A stretch of DNA of 36,186 nucleotides from Planctomycetia bacterium (GTDB lineage Bacteria; Planctomycetota; Planctomycetia; Pirellulales; Thermoguttaceae). How positions within the stretch are numbered: the stretch's first letter is position 1; every line of letters starts with the position of its first letter. A program made the translations under genes and the position numbers. The notes beneath the pieces were generated by a model. It had not been told where the DNA came from. It ran no database searches and worked only from the letters and a program-made list of their open reading frames with translations. Below are positions 7,457-16,199 of the stretch, piece by piece. The stretch covers positions 1 through 36,186 of the forward strand of contig JAUNSU010000032.1 in assembly GCA_030539035.1 (NCBI GenBank), read 5' to 3'.

Positions 7457-9898
7457 TTATTTTTCCCGAATGATCACAATACGATCAAGATAGACGCTTG
7501 ACACTCGATTCGGTTCGTTTATCGGCGCCATCCAAAAATAGGCGCTTTTGGGCAACGACCAGACACCAAGATCGATTTTTTGATACTCCTTTTTTCCGAC
7601 TTGTGATACAGAAATGTTTTTCTGAAAAATCGGTTTCCATGGTTTGGGATCGAAAACACCGAAAGAAAAGGCGGTTCCATTTTCCGCTTTTGCGTCGATT
7701 CGGGCAAACGCGATGATCCGAAATTGCGGATCCTGCGCCGATTCTGATGATCCGCCGGAGATCGGCGCCAGCTTCCAAAGTTTCTCCGGAAAGAACAAGT
7801 GAATCGCCCAATATGTATGATCGCCGGGCATTTGCGCCGCATATCCGTTCGATGCGAGCGGATCCTTGATCCTATTCGTTCGGAGGCCCGGCCATCGAAG
7901 AATCATGTCGAATTCCTGAAAATCGAGCCAGGTTCCTTTTTTCAGAGATTGGGTAAAATCACCATTCTTGAGCGGCTGATTGACTAATCGCAGCATTTCC
8001 ATTTGATTTTCGACGTTCTTAACAAGATCCGCCTGATATTTGATAAATTCGTCGTGTGTCGTGAACTCCCGCCAGGTTTCCACATGAAGATCGTTCCATA
8101 ATCGGATCAGTTTTTGCGCGGCGGCGATCGGATCGGAAGGGCCGGGATACGGTTCGTTCCTGCGTTGTGCCTCACGAGCAAAATGATAATAATAGATCAA
8201 CGCGGCATGATCCATCGGGATCCTTTCCCTGCGCACTTTTGCGAGTAGACCTGCATGTGCGGCAGGATCCGATTTCTCAAGACGCAATGCCATTTCTTCC
8301 GCCTGATCCATCAGCTTCAGCGCCTGTTTAAAGGTCGGATAGTCCATCCAGCGAATTACATCCTCCATAAAACATCCGAGTTTGATATTCGTGGATACGG
8401 CCCGATCGTGGATCAGTTTGAGATACTCTTTGAAGATCGCGCCCACTTCCTTTCCGTAATATCCGTTCATGAATTCATCGTAAAGAACGTTTTCATCGAG
8501 ATCAGGATTCCACATCAGATGAGAAAGGACCCAATTCCGAAGTCGAACGAAATCCCCGGCAAGGCAAAAAGCGTCTCCCTGTTCGAAGAGCCCCACCGCG
8601 TGATTGTTGACAAAAAAACGAAGATCCTTGACCAGTCCTCGCATATTCGGATGAGGAATCATATAAGAATGGAACATGGTCACATAATTCCAGATGAAGA
8701 GGCGATCGGCCTGTTGGCTCCATTGCTTGACATCGGAAACGAAATCCGCGTTTCTCGGATCTTCCTCTATCGGAAACAGAAAAGAACATTCAATACTGCA
8801 AAGACGAATTACGACATTGTGTCGCGGTCGAATTTTGGCCGGAGCCTTTCGTGTAAAATGATAAGCGAGTGTTTCGATAAAAATACCGGGAAATTCCGGT
8901 TCGAGTTCCGCGGCGGTCCAATTTACGAAATCGAGCAAGGATCCGGAATGGGCATCTCCGTTTTCATGATCGATCGCGGCACATTGTGCACATGTACAGG
9001 GATTGTTCCAATCGTTTTGCGTAATGGAGATAAACTTGGCCGAGGGATCTTCCCGAAGCAGTTTTCGTGCGTTTTTAACGAATTCTTTTCTCATCTCCAT
9101 GTTGGTTAAACAGAGCTGCGCATGATCCCAGACCCGTTTTCCGTCGATTTCACTGTACCAATCCGGATGTTTTTCGAAATAGACGTCCGGCGGCAGGATC
9201 TCAAAAAAGGAATGGAGAATGGATCCGCGTCCTTTGTAGAAGATGAAATGATCATTATCACCGTATTCAGGAGAGATCACGGCCCGATTCCCGTTCATTC
9301 TTGTTCGGGACGAATTGTTCTGCTTGAGACGGGCCGAAAAGACACCGTCAAACGCAATGCGATAATGCGCTTCCCGACTGATAAGCTGCGGTGAATACCG
9401 GATCTTTAATGACGGAATTTTGATTGTCGGTTTATGAGGAATAAACGATTCGGAATCGCTCCACCAGCGGACTCCGAGCTGATCTTCGAGAAAGGTGTAG
9501 ACCGCGTAAAGTGTTCCCCTTTTCGGATGTCCGACAAGGACGAGATCTTTTCCGACCGATTCGATCACAATTCCATCGTATCCGAGTTTATTCAGATCAA
9601 GATCGGGAAGAAGCGCTCGAACCTTGGGCGAATCCCCAACGTAAATGGCCTGTTCTTTACCTGAAAATTGAGAGATTGGCACCTTCTTAAAGGAGGCGCC
9701 GGAGATTTGATCGAGAAACGATTTGAGTTCGTTTCCCGCCGTTTTTTCGACAAGAGTCGGCGAATCCGGCATTACGATCACCGCGTTCGCTCTGGAATCG
9801 GATGACAGGATCATTTCTTCCGCATCTCCCTGAATCGATCCGTATTGGAGAATAATCGCAACAAACACAAGTACGAAAAATCGGTCTGTTTTCATCAT
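7457..9898 (-). CDS. Exported DUF4838 protein, GH115/GH20-like glycosidase candidate
   Basis: The start is placed at the ATG-ATG pair at 9898, which has AAGGAA just upstream; an upstream ATG at 9937 would add 13 residues before the signal peptide. The 813-residue protein has a signal peptide (DRFFVLVFVAIILQYGSIQG), then an N-terminal module resembling the small domain in front of GH20/GH67/GH115 enzymes (NELKSFLDQISGASFKKVPI, IYVGDSP, GKDLVLVGHPKRGTLYAVYT, FLEDQLGVRWW). The DUF4838 barrel region follows, with CLTNMEMRKEFVKNARKLLR and ISITQNDWNNPCTCAQCAAI, and finally a beta-rich C-terminal domain of about 150 residues. DUF4838 proteins are common in glycan-degrading Planctomycetes and Verrucomicrobia; an exported glycosidase role is plausible but unproven. 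It diverges from the DUF1080 gene. Confidence 0.82.
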   Translation of the reverse strand: MMKTDRFFVLVFVAIILQYGSIQGDAEEMILSSDSRANAVIVMPDSPTLVEKTAGNELKSFLDQISGASFKKVPISQFSGKEQAIYVGDSPKVRALLPDLDLNKLGYDGIVIESVGKDLVLVGHPKRGTLYAVYTFLEDQLGVRWWSDSESFIPHKPTIKIPSLKIRYSPQLISREAHYRIAFDGVFSARLKQNNSSRTRMNGNRAVISPEYGDNDHFIFYKGRGSILHSFFEILPPDVYFEKHPDWYSEIDGKRVWDHAQLCLTNMEMRKEFVKNARKLLREDPSAKFISITQNDWNNPCTCAQCAAIDHENGDAHSGSLLDFVNWTAAELEPEFPGIFIETLAYHFTRKAPAKIRPRHNVVIRLCSIECSFLFPIEEDPRNADFVSDVKQWSQQADRLFIWNYVTMFHSYMIPHPNMRGLVKDLRFFVNNHAVGLFEQGDAFCLAGDFVRLRNWVLSHLMWNPDLDENVLYDEFMNGYYGKEVGAIFKEYLKLIHDRAVSTNIKLGCFMEDVIRWMDYPTFKQALKLMDQAEEMALRLEKSDPAAHAGLLAKVRRERIPMDHAALIYYYHFAREAQRRNEPYPGPSDPIAAAQKLIRLWNDLHVETWREFTTHDEFIKYQADLVKNVENQMEMLRLVNQPLKNGDFTQSLKKGTWLDFQEFDMILRWPGLRTNRIKDPLASNGYAAQMPGDHTYWAIHLFFPEKLWKLAPISGGSSESAQDPQFRIIAFARIDAKAENGTAFSFGVFDPKPWKPIFQKNISVSQVGKKEYQKIDLGVWSLPKSAYFWMAPINEPNRVSSVYLDRIVIIREK

Positions 9899-9948
9899 AA
9901 AATTCCTTTTTGAGGTGTTGAGAGTACATTTTTTCACACGACAGGTGC

Positions 9949-9977
9949 ATTATATCAGAATTTTGTGCAAAAGTTAA
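9949..9977 (-). promoter_or_regulatory. Promoter of the DUF4838-phosphoesterase unit
   Basis: On the minus strand TTAACT (9972-9977) and a perfect TATAAT (9949-9954) are separated by 17 nt, about 50 nt before the start codon. A perfect TTGACA also lies further upstream but at the wrong distance from this -10 box. Confidence 0.5.
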
Positions 9978-10051
9978 GGCGCGATTATGTCAACAGACTA
10001 ATCGATTTTGTAAACAACGCAAATTATCTGCGGTCTTAAAATGGAAAAAAT

Positions 10052-10098
10052 CGATTTTTTTCAGGAAAATCGCATTTTTCGAGTTTTATTTCGAAAAA
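10052..10098. promoter_or_regulatory. Two adjacent hairpins between divergent promoters
   Basis: CGATTTT (10052-10058) is mirrored by AAAATCG (10066-10072), and TTTTTCGA (10075-10082) by TCGAAAAA (10091-10098). Both lie between the two divergent promoters at 9949-9977 and 10112-10140. They could be operator half-sites or small hairpins; the function is unknown. Confidence 0.35.
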
Positions 10099-10111
10099 AG
10101 ATCGTGAAAAC

Positions 10112-10140
10112 TTGCATTCCGCCGATTTTTCCTGTAGAAT
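10112..10140 (+). promoter_or_regulatory. Candidate promoter of the DUF1080 gene
   Basis: TTGCAT (10112-10117) and TAGAAT (10135-10140) are separated by 17 nt. This would give a leader of about 180 nt before the ATG at 10329. The leader contains GGGGTGGGGGACACCC at 10278-10293, with GGTG/CACC complementarity. Confidence 0.42.
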
Positions 10141-10328
10141 TGAACCTTGCAAACAGCTTTTTGCGGAAAATATTTCACAAAAAAGGATCAATTTTGAATT
10201 GCCGTTATTTCAGAATTGATGAATTTATACAAGGCCATACAGGCAAAGAAGAATGCCTGATGGAAATATCTATTAGCGGGGTGGGGGACACCCTGTGAGA
10301 TTTCAAACGTTAAAAGAAAGGATGATCC

Positions 10329-11060
10329 ATGAAAAAGTTGTTTACTCTGATGATGCTGGCCGGGCTGGGCCTGATTCTTTCGGCCGGATCCTTGCTCGCG
10401 CAGGAAAACTGTTCTGCTTGCAAGGACAATAAAGCTCCGGAAGGTTTTACCGCTCTGTTCAACGGGAAAGACCTTAACGGATGGGTCGGAATGAAGGGAG
10501 GAAATCCTTACAAGTTCGAGGCTCTTTCCGCCGCGGAAAAAGAATCCCAACTGGCCGCCTGGGACAAAACGTTCAAGGAACATTGGACGGTCGAAAACGG
10601 CGAACTGGTCAACGATGGACAAGGAGCTTATGCGACCACGGCGAAAAAGTATAAAAATTTCGAACTTCTGATCGATTACAAAACGGTTCCGATTGCCGAC
10701 AGCGGGATCTATCTGCGCGGAACGCCTCAGGTTCAGATCTGGGACTATACAAAAGAAGGCGGTAAATGGAAACTCGGCGCCGATAAAGGATCCGGCGGTC
10801 TCTGGAATAATAAGAAGAATCCGAAAGATCCGCTCGTTTTCGCTGATAAACCGTTCGGACAATGGAATCATTTCCGCATTACACTCAAGGGCGAAATCGT
10901 GAACGTCTGGCTGAACGGCAAGCATATTGTGAAAGATACAGTGCTCGAAAACTACTGGAATCGCGATCTCCCGCTCATCGAAGAAGGCCCGATCATGCTT
11001 CAGACCCATGGCGGCGAAATCCGGTGGAAAAATATCTTTATCAAAGAACTCGAAAATTAG
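10329..11060 (+). CDS. Exported DUF1080 (3-keto-disaccharide hydrolase-like) protein
   Basis: The 243-residue protein starts at ATG 10329 behind AAAGAAAGGATG. Residues 1-24 are a signal peptide (LFTLMMLAGLGLILSAGSLLAQ). The rest is one DUF1080 jelly-roll domain with its usual signatures: GFTALFNGKDLNGWVG, WTVENGELVNDGQGAY, YKNFELLIDYKTV, GIYLRGTPQVQIWD, FGQWNHFRITLKGEIVNVWL and a C-terminal IRWKNIFIKEL. DUF1080 is a lectin/glucanase-fold domain; some members act on 3-keto-glycosides and many are very abundant in Planctomycetes. A short CSACKDN stretch after the signal may hold a disulphide. It is transcribed alone, away from the DUF4838 gene, and is followed by a hairpin and a repeat copy. 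Confidence 0.88.
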   Translation: MKKLFTLMMLAGLGLILSAGSLLAQENCSACKDNKAPEGFTALFNGKDLNGWVGMKGGNPYKFEALSAAEKESQLAAWDKTFKEHWTVENGELVNDGQGAYATTAKKYKNFELLIDYKTVPIADSGIYLRGTPQVQIWDYTKEGGKWKLGADKGSGGLWNNKKNPKDPLVFADKPFGQWNHFRITLKGEIVNVWLNGKHIVKDTVLENYWNRDLPLIEEGPIMLQTHGGEIRWKNIFIKELEN

Positions 11061-11077
11061 TGATTAGTGATTAGGTT

Positions 11078-11118
11078 CCGAAAAAACGTTGAAAGAGATC
11101 GACTTTTCGTTTTTTCGG
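11078..11118 (+). terminator. Hairpin after the DUF1080 gene
   Basis: A perfect 11-bp inverted repeat, CCGAAAAAACG (11078-11088) and CGTTTTTTCGG (11108-11118), with a 19-nt loop lies 18 nt behind the stop codon. The T-run is inside the stem rather than after it, so its strength is uncertain. Confidence 0.4.
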
Positions 11119-11211
11119 TATCGATATCTATCGGCCGAACACACACATATTTTTTTTATCTCGCAGGGGCGCAGAGGGCTGAATAAATTTCAATCTCTGT
11201 TAAGTAAAATG
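11115..11211 (-). repeat. Dispersed repeat type B, copy 2
   Basis: The reverse complement matches 6081-6183: the core with CTCTGCGCCCCTGCGAGATA and TATGTGTGTGTTCGGCCGAT is identical, differing in the length of the A-run and a few bases near GATACCGA. Relative to copy 1 it lacks about 10 nt next to the core. The two copies point toward each other's outside and enclose 4.9 kb with three genes. Confidence 0.75.
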
Positions 11212-11441
11212 GCTTGATTCTGTTCGATTTCATATTCAGAAGAAATATCAATAATGGACAAAACAAGCAAATAAGAATTTTTCACTTTATTACTTCACAA
11301 GGCAAGATATTTTTATTAAACGAACTAAAATATGCGCTTTTTATCTCCAGCTTTAACAACTTAGCATTCCAGGGAAAGCGCAGTAATCAATATAATGCGA
11401 CTCCGCGAAATATCTGCAATTTCAGAACCTTTCTAATGGAT

Positions 11442-12407
11442 TTATCTTATCTGAAATTGGTTTGCATCAAATACATCGCTGTCAGGAATTCCCGGTTCAA
11501 TATTTGTTACTTTATAATTGGAGACCCATTGTGTTATCCCCTGCGGATCAACAGACTTTATGACCATAGAACGGATTAAAGGTATGGACTTTGATTCTTT
11601 CTGGTATTCTATGATTGAAATATATTTTGATTTTGCATTTTTGAATAAAACGGTTAAATCGACTTCTTCAAATGGGACAGGCTTTTCCGTATTCGTTGTT
11701 TTTGCAATAAACTCGGACACGATCTTTTTATTTACCCAAATTCCCGACTTCTTGACAATAGTAACCCATGATTTCAAAATAGGAATATTTGAAGTGAATT
11801 CAACCGTCATTTCTCCATTTTTATCTTCAAATTCCGAAACTTTTGAAACAAAAGTCTCTGCGGGAGCAGTTTTGTTCTCTTCAAGGAAATCCCCAAAAAG
11901 AAAGACGGGAGTTTTCGCAGAAGATGAATACGGAGCGGATAAAAATGGAACTTGACCAAGCAGCCCTTGAAGAAGCTCTGCTGTATCTTTGCCATATGAT
12001 TTTAAACGATATGTTTTTCCATCTTGAGAGTCAAATATATACCAGCCTTTTGGGGTTACTAATGCCGTTTGATATAATTTTCCGGATAAAGCTGGGGCAT
12101 CAAATTCCAAAGTATGTGAATCCATTCGCAAAAATTTCTCACCAAGACGATAAACATGCCATAATTGAGTAAATTTATTTTTTACGCTTCCATCCGGATT
12201 GAATGCAGTATAATTATGCATGCACTCCATTTTTATGTTTGAATAAAATTTTTTGACGATATTATAATCATTATTATAAGTTTCGATAAGTTTCTTGTTC
12301 TCGGACGACAAATGTTGAACAGAATCAATATCACTTGCCCATGTTGACAACGGCATATGAATTACAACAATATACAGTATAATTCTTATAATTTGTTTTT
12401 TTAGCAA
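11442..12407 (-). CDS. Unrecognised exported protein, AT-rich
   Basis: I place the start at the TTG at 12407, because AAGGGGA lies 7 nt upstream; another TTG at 12452 would add 15 residues without a ribosome site. The 321-residue product has a signal peptide (LLKKQIIRIILYIVVIHMPL, then STWAS). The mature part is rich in beta-strand patterns, for example LWHVYRLGEKFLRMDSHTLE, KGWYIFDSQDGKTYRLKSYG and MTVEFTSNIPILKSWVTIVK. This recalls exported or periplasmic proteins of the LolA/outer-membrane lipoprotein-sorting type, but only weakly; I do not recognise the family. Base composition is clearly more AT-rich than its neighbours, with many AAA, AAT and ATT codons, suggesting acquisition by transfer. 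It stands alone between a repeat copy and the tRNA gene. Confidence 0.65.
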   Translation of the reverse strand: MLKKQIIRIILYIVVIHMPLSTWASDIDSVQHLSSENKKLIETYNNDYNIVKKFYSNIKMECMHNYTAFNPDGSVKNKFTQLWHVYRLGEKFLRMDSHTLEFDAPALSGKLYQTALVTPKGWYIFDSQDGKTYRLKSYGKDTAELLQGLLGQVPFLSAPYSSSAKTPVFLFGDFLEENKTAPAETFVSKVSEFEDKNGEMTVEFTSNIPILKSWVTIVKKSGIWVNKKIVSEFIAKTTNTEKPVPFEEVDLTVLFKNAKSKYISIIEYQKESKSIPLIRSMVIKSVDPQGITQWVSNYKVTNIEPGIPDSDVFDANQFQIR

Positions 12408-12648
12408 CGAAATTTCCCCTTGAATAAAAGTTAATGTTTGTTTTGTGCACAAATGTAAAGAAATAGATACGCGTAAATCGTTTCAGTTTCACCTTTAATG
12501 ATGATTTCCCTCATTCCGTTTGCTTTGCTCTCCCATTACGGGCTTGCGTTAATATGTCAGCGTGCTCTGTTTTCATGGTTTTCAGAAAGAGAATCGATCC
12601 GCGGAACAGATTCTCGGAGGTGAATTAGGTAATCTGTGAAAATAAAAA

Positions 12649-12721
12649 AGCCGGCGGTGGGAATTGAACCCACAACCTCAGCATTACGAATGCTGCGCTC
12701 TGCCAGTTGAGCTACGCCGGC
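12649..12721 (-). tRNA. tRNA-Thr (anticodon CGT)
   Basis: The minus strand folds as a complete 73-nt cloverleaf: a 7-bp acceptor stem GCCGGCG/CGCCGGC, D-stem GCTC/GAGC, anticodon stem CAGCA/TGCTG with loop TTCGTAA (anticodon CGT, reading ACG), a 5-nt variable loop, and T-stem GTGGG/CCCAC with loop TTCAATT. The discriminator is T and no CCA is encoded. A T-run follows directly and may serve as terminator with the acceptor stem. Confidence 0.95.
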
Positions 12722-12773
12722 GACTTTTCCTCATCGGAAAAAATCGAAATCAAAATATTTCAAATATCAAAGA

Positions 12774-12803
12774 ATAATCTATCAGATTTTCTCAATTTGT
12801 CAA
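12774..12803 (-). promoter_or_regulatory. Candidate promoter of the tRNA gene
   Basis: On the minus strand a perfect TTGACA (12798-12803) is followed, after 18 nt, by GATTAT (12774-12779), about 50 nt before the 5' end of the tRNA. It sits in the gap downstream of dapB, so the tRNA can be expressed independently of the nqr-dapB operon. Confidence 0.45.
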
Positions 12804-12871
12804 CAGGGGAAATCGACTTTCTGTCCCGTTTTTAACAGGGAAGCCGGTTCTGATCCCCGGATAATCCGATA

Positions 12872-13660
12872 TTACAGATCCAGAACATCGTCCATTCCGT
12901 AAAATCCGACCGGTTTGCCCGAAAGATATTTCGCGGCGGCAAGTGCTCCCGACGCGTAAGAGTCCCGATTCGAAGCCTTTACGGTTAATTCAAGCGTTTC
13001 TCCAAGGAGCCCGAACACGATCGTATGCTCGCCGGGATTATCGCCGACCCGAATCGCATGATAGGCGATTTCATTGTGCGGACGAGCACCGATCTTGCCT
13101 TCCCGACCATGCCGCGAATTCTCAATTCCCATCTCTTCGGCGATCAGCTGTCCAAATTTCAGGGCCGTTCCGCTCGGCGCGTCCGCTTTGTATCGATGAT
13201 GCCGTTCGAGGATCTCGACATCCGCATCCTTATCGGCAAGAGTCTTTGCGGCGATTTTGGCCAATTTCATGGTCAAGTTCACGCACATACTCATACTCGG
13301 AGACCAAAGAACAGGAATTACTTTCGCCGCTTCCCGCAGCCGGGCCATCTGATCCTGCGATGTTCCTGTCGTTGCGTAAACGATCGCGGTTTTACTCGCA
13401 AGGGCCCAGGCCAAGAGGGAATCAAAGGCCATTGGACTTGAAAAATCAATTACGGCGTCCGCTTTTCCGGTAAAGGCCTCGAAAGTTGTGATCGGGACAT
13501 GGATCGGGCCGATTCCGGCGACGATACCCGCATCTTCTCCCTGTTTGGGATGATCTTTCATTTCAAAAGCGGCAACCACTTCCAGATCAGGATCGGCCGA
13601 AGCCAGTGTGATCAGGCGGATCCCCATTCGGCCCGCCGCTCCGGATATTGCAATTTTCAT
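12872..13660 (-). CDS. dapB: 4-hydroxy-tetrahydrodipicolinate reductase
   Basis: The 262-residue protein has the DapB layout: an NAD(P)H-binding N-terminus GAAGRMG (residues 8-13), the domain-joining ATTGTSQDQ motif near 96-104, and the catalytic stretch LERHHRYKADAPSGTA (151-166) with His154/155 and Lys158. It reduces the cyclic dihydrodipicolinate precursor in lysine and diaminopimelate synthesis, in the cytosol. Length matches the family. It begins 17 nt after the nqrF stop on the same strand, so it is probably the last gene of the nqr operon. That is an unusual position: dapB more often sits with dapA or alone. Confidence 0.95.
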   Translation of the reverse strand: MKIAISGAAGRMGIRLITLASADPDLEVVAAFEMKDHPKQGEDAGIVAGIGPIHVPITTFEAFTGKADAVIDFSSPMAFDSLLAWALASKTAIVYATTGTSQDQMARLREAAKVIPVLWSPSMSMCVNLTMKLAKIAAKTLADKDADVEILERHHRYKADAPSGTALKFGQLIAEEMGIENSRHGREGKIGARPHNEIAYHAIRVGDNPGEHTIVFGLLGETLELTVKASNRDSYASGALAAAKYLSGKPVGFYGMDDVLDL

Positions 13661-13677
13661 TGATCTTTACTCCTTGA

Positions 13678-14919
13678 TCAGGCCCCGAAATCGTCGAAGT
13701 GAATGCTTTCGCGTTCGACACCGAGATTATCGAGCATATTCAGAACGGCTTGGGTCATCATGGGCGGACCGCACATATAGTATTCGCAATCTTCCGGCGC
13801 TTTATGCCGCGCGAGATATTCATCATGAAGAACCTGATGAATAAATCCTTTCAGACCGGTCCAATTGTCTTCCGGCAGCGGATCAGAAAGGGCCAGATGC
13901 CAGGAGAAATTCGGAAATTCTTTTGCGAGAGCTTCGAATTCTTCGACATAAAAGGCTTCGCGCATGCTTCGGGCACCATACCAGTACGAGATCTTCTGAT
14001 TTGCCTTGAGATGTTTGAGCAGTTCGAAGATATGGGAACGCAGAGGAGCCATTCCGGCACCGCCGCCGATATAGATCTTTTCCGCGGGCGTATCCTGAAT
14101 GAAGAATTCTCCGTAAGGACCGCTTACCGTTACCTTGTCTCCCGGCTTCAAATTGAAGATATAGGAAGACATGATTCCGGGAGGAAACTTGGTTCCCGGC
14201 GGAGGAGAAGCGATTCGGACGTTCAGCATCACGATTCCCTTTTCCTGGGGATAGTTGGCCATGGAATAAGCCCGCATGGCCGGACCTTTCACGACGCTTT
14301 TATACTGCCAAACATTGTATTTATCCCAATCGCCCCGATATTCGGGTTCGATATCGAAGTTTTTATATTCAATTTCATGGGGAGGGCATTCGATCTGGAT
14401 GTATCCGCCCGCCTTGAAATCGACGTTTTCTCCTTTGGGAAGTTCAAGGATGAGTTCCTTGATAAAGGTGGCGACATTCCGGTTGGATCGAACGGTACAG
14501 ACCCATTTCTTTACGGAGAAGATCTCCGGAGGAATTTCGATTTTGAGATTCTGTTTGACAGCGACTTGGCATCCGAGCCGCATTCCGATTTTGACTTCAC
14601 GGCGGTTCATATGTCCGAGTTCGGTCGGAAGGATATCGCCTCCTCCGGAGAGGACACGGACCTTGCACTGTCCGCAGGTTCCTCCTCCGCCGCAAGCGGA
14701 AGGGATATAAACTTTTTGATCCGCGAGAGTTCCGAGGAGTTTTCCTCCAGTCGGAACAGAGAGGGTCTTGCTTGCATCGCCGTTGATTTCGATATTAACA
14801 TTTCCGGCGGGAACCAGGATAGCTTTTGCGGCCAGGATGATCGCGACCAGCAGAAGGATGATCCCCGAGAAGGCGACAACTCCCGATAAAACGATTTGCA
14901 TTACACTTATATCATTCAT
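13678..14919 (-). CDS. nqrF: Na+-translocating NADH:quinone reductase subunit F
   Basis: This is the 413-residue NADH-oxidising subunit. An N-terminal membrane helix ([20 protein letters not shown], residues 9-28) is followed by a plant-type 2Fe-2S domain with ligands Cys76, Cys82, Cys85 and Cys117 ([12 protein letters not shown] ... GCQ). Then comes an FAD domain with RAYSMANYP and an NADH domain with [12 protein letters not shown] and the terminal YYMCGPPMM. The subunit accepts hydride from NADH and passes electrons through FAD and the iron-sulphur centre to the other subunits. All key residues are present. It is the sixth nqr gene, 24 nt behind nqrE. Confidence 0.97.
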   Translation of the reverse strand: MNDISVMQIVLSGVVAFSGIILLLVAIILAAKAILVPAGNVNIEINGDASKTLSVPTGGKLLGTLADQKVYIPSACGGGGTCGQCKVRVLSGGGDILPTELGHMNRREVKIGMRLGCQVAVKQNLKIEIPPEIFSVKKWVCTVRSNRNVATFIKELILELPKGENVDFKAGGYIQIECPPHEIEYKNFDIEPEYRGDWDKYNVWQYKSVVKGPAMRAYSMANYPQEKGIVMLNVRIASPPPGTKFPPGIMSSYIFNLKPGDKVTVSGPYGEFFIQDTPAEKIYIGGGAGMAPLRSHIFELLKHLKANQKISYWYGARSMREAFYVEEFEALAKEFPNFSWHLALSDPLPEDNWTGLKGFIHQVLHDEYLARHKAPEDCEYYMCGPPMMTQAVLNMLDNLGVERESIHFDDFGA

Positions 14920-14943
14920 GTTTTCAGTCCTTTATATTCCCGA

Positions 14944-15555
14944 TTACATTCCGGAGAAACACATATAGGCCATTGCGAGGAGTCCGACGGTCATAAAAGC
15001 GACCCCAAGCCCTTTAAGGGCCTTTGGCGGACGGCTGTATTCCAGTTTTTCCCGGATCCCGGCCAGAAGTGTGATCGCGAAAGCCCACCCGATCCCGGAA
15101 AAGAGCCCGTAAAGGCAGCTGTCTCCGAAATCATAGCTTCGCTGTTCCATAAAGAGGGATCCTCCCATGATCGCGCAGTTTACAGTGATCAGGGGAAGGA
15201 AGATCCCGAGAGCATTGTAAAGAGGCGGGAAGAATCGATCCAGGGTCATTTCCAGAATCTGAACGATCGCCGCGATCACTGCGATGAACACAATGAACGA
15301 AAGGAAGCTCAGATCCAGCTTGGCGAGCATATCGACTCCGGTCCAGGAGAGGGCGCCTTCTTTCAGAATCCAAGTAAGGATCAGATTGTTGACGGGAATC
15401 GTAATTGCCTGGACAACGATCACCGCAATTCCCAATCCGATGGCCATATTCACTTTTTTGGAAATGGCGAGGAAAGTGCACATTCCAAGGAAGAGGACCA
15501 GCGCGAGATTCTGCGTAAAGACCCCTTCAATAAACATTCGCATTACATGTTCCAT
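14944..15555 (-). CDS. nqrE: Na+-NQR subunit E
   Basis: The 203-residue integral membrane protein has about six hydrophobic segments, including [16 protein letters not shown] and [19 protein letters not shown] near the N-terminus and [12 protein letters not shown] near the end. It is homologous to NqrD in inverted topology. The cysteine in [10 protein letters not shown] (near residue 26) and the one in [10 protein letters not shown] (near 120) correspond to the conserved cysteines that bind an iron centre between NqrD and NqrE. It forms part of the Na+ channel and electron path. It starts 18 nt after nqrD. Confidence 0.96.
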   Translation of the reverse strand: MEHVMRMFIEGVFTQNLALVLFLGMCTFLAISKKVNMAIGLGIAVIVVQAITIPVNNLILTWILKEGALSWTGVDMLAKLDLSFLSFIVFIAVIAAIVQILEMTLDRFFPPLYNALGIFLPLITVNCAIMGGSLFMEQRSYDFGDSCLYGLFSGIGWAFAITLLAGIREKLEYSRPPKALKGLGVAFMTVGLLAMAYMCFSGM

Positions 15556-15573
15556 TGTCTTGTATCCTTCCGT

Positions 15574-16197
15574 TTAGTCTTCGCTGATGAGTTCTTTTTT
15601 CCAGGTTTTGAGTCCCCAGATGATAAAACCGATAATAAAGAACGCGCCGGGCGAAAGGACGAGCAGTCCGTTCGGAACATACCATCCGCCTTCGTTGACC
15701 GTTTTCAGAATGGTGATTCCGAAAAGCGTTCCGAACCCAAACAGTTCCCGAACAAAGGCGACGGCAAGAAGGAGGAGACTGTATCCGATCCCGTTGCCGA
15801 ATCCGTCGAGAGCGCTTTCGACCGGATTGTTTTTGATCGCGAAGGCTTCCGTTCGTCCCATGATAATGCAGTTTGTAATGATCAGGCCGACGAAGACGGA
15901 AAGCTCTTTACTGATATTGTAAGAGAATGCTTTAATGAGCTGATCGACTACGATCACCATCGTCGCGATGATCACCATTTCGACGATCATCCGGATGCTT
16001 CCGGGAATGATCTTTCGAACAAGGGAAACACCGATATTCGAGAACGCGGTAACGAAAGTAACCGCAAGGCACATGGTAAACGCGGTCTGCAATTTTGTGG
16101 TAACAGCCAGCGCGGAACAGATCCCGAGGACCTGAACCAGAACCGGATTATTGCGAATGATCGGATCGAAGAATATTTTTTTGAGATTGGAATCCAT
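15574..16197 (-). CDS. nqrD: Na+-NQR subunit D
   Basis: The 207-residue membrane protein begins with a short cytosolic segment ([20 protein letters not shown]) and has the NqrD signatures [14 protein letters not shown] and [19 protein letters not shown]. These carry the two cysteines that, with those of NqrE, hold the intramembrane iron centre. Its start lies 2 nt behind the nqrC stop, indicating tight translational coupling. Length is normal. Confidence 0.96.
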   Translation of the reverse strand: MDSNLKKIFFDPIIRNNPVLVQVLGICSALAVTTKLQTAFTMCLAVTFVTAFSNIGVSLVRKIIPGSIRMIVEMVIIATMVIVVDQLIKAFSYNISKELSVFVGLIITNCIIMGRTEAFAIKNNPVESALDGFGNGIGYSLLLLAVAFVRELFGFGTLFGITILKTVNEGGWYVPNGLLVLSPGAFFIIGFIIWGLKTWKKELISED

Positions 16198-16199
16198 GA

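Larger units (their letters stand above)
11061..11441. other. Intergenic region with hairpin and repeat copy
   Basis: This contains tandem TAGTGAT units directly after the DUF1080 stop, the hairpin at 11078-11118, and repeat copy 2 at 11115-11211. From 11212 to 11441 the sequence is AT-rich and I see no gene or structured element in it. Confidence 0.5.

Noticed and set aside
6081-11211. Composite transposon carrying three genes
   Set aside because: The bordering repeats encode nothing, no transposase is present, and no target duplication was found at the outer edges.
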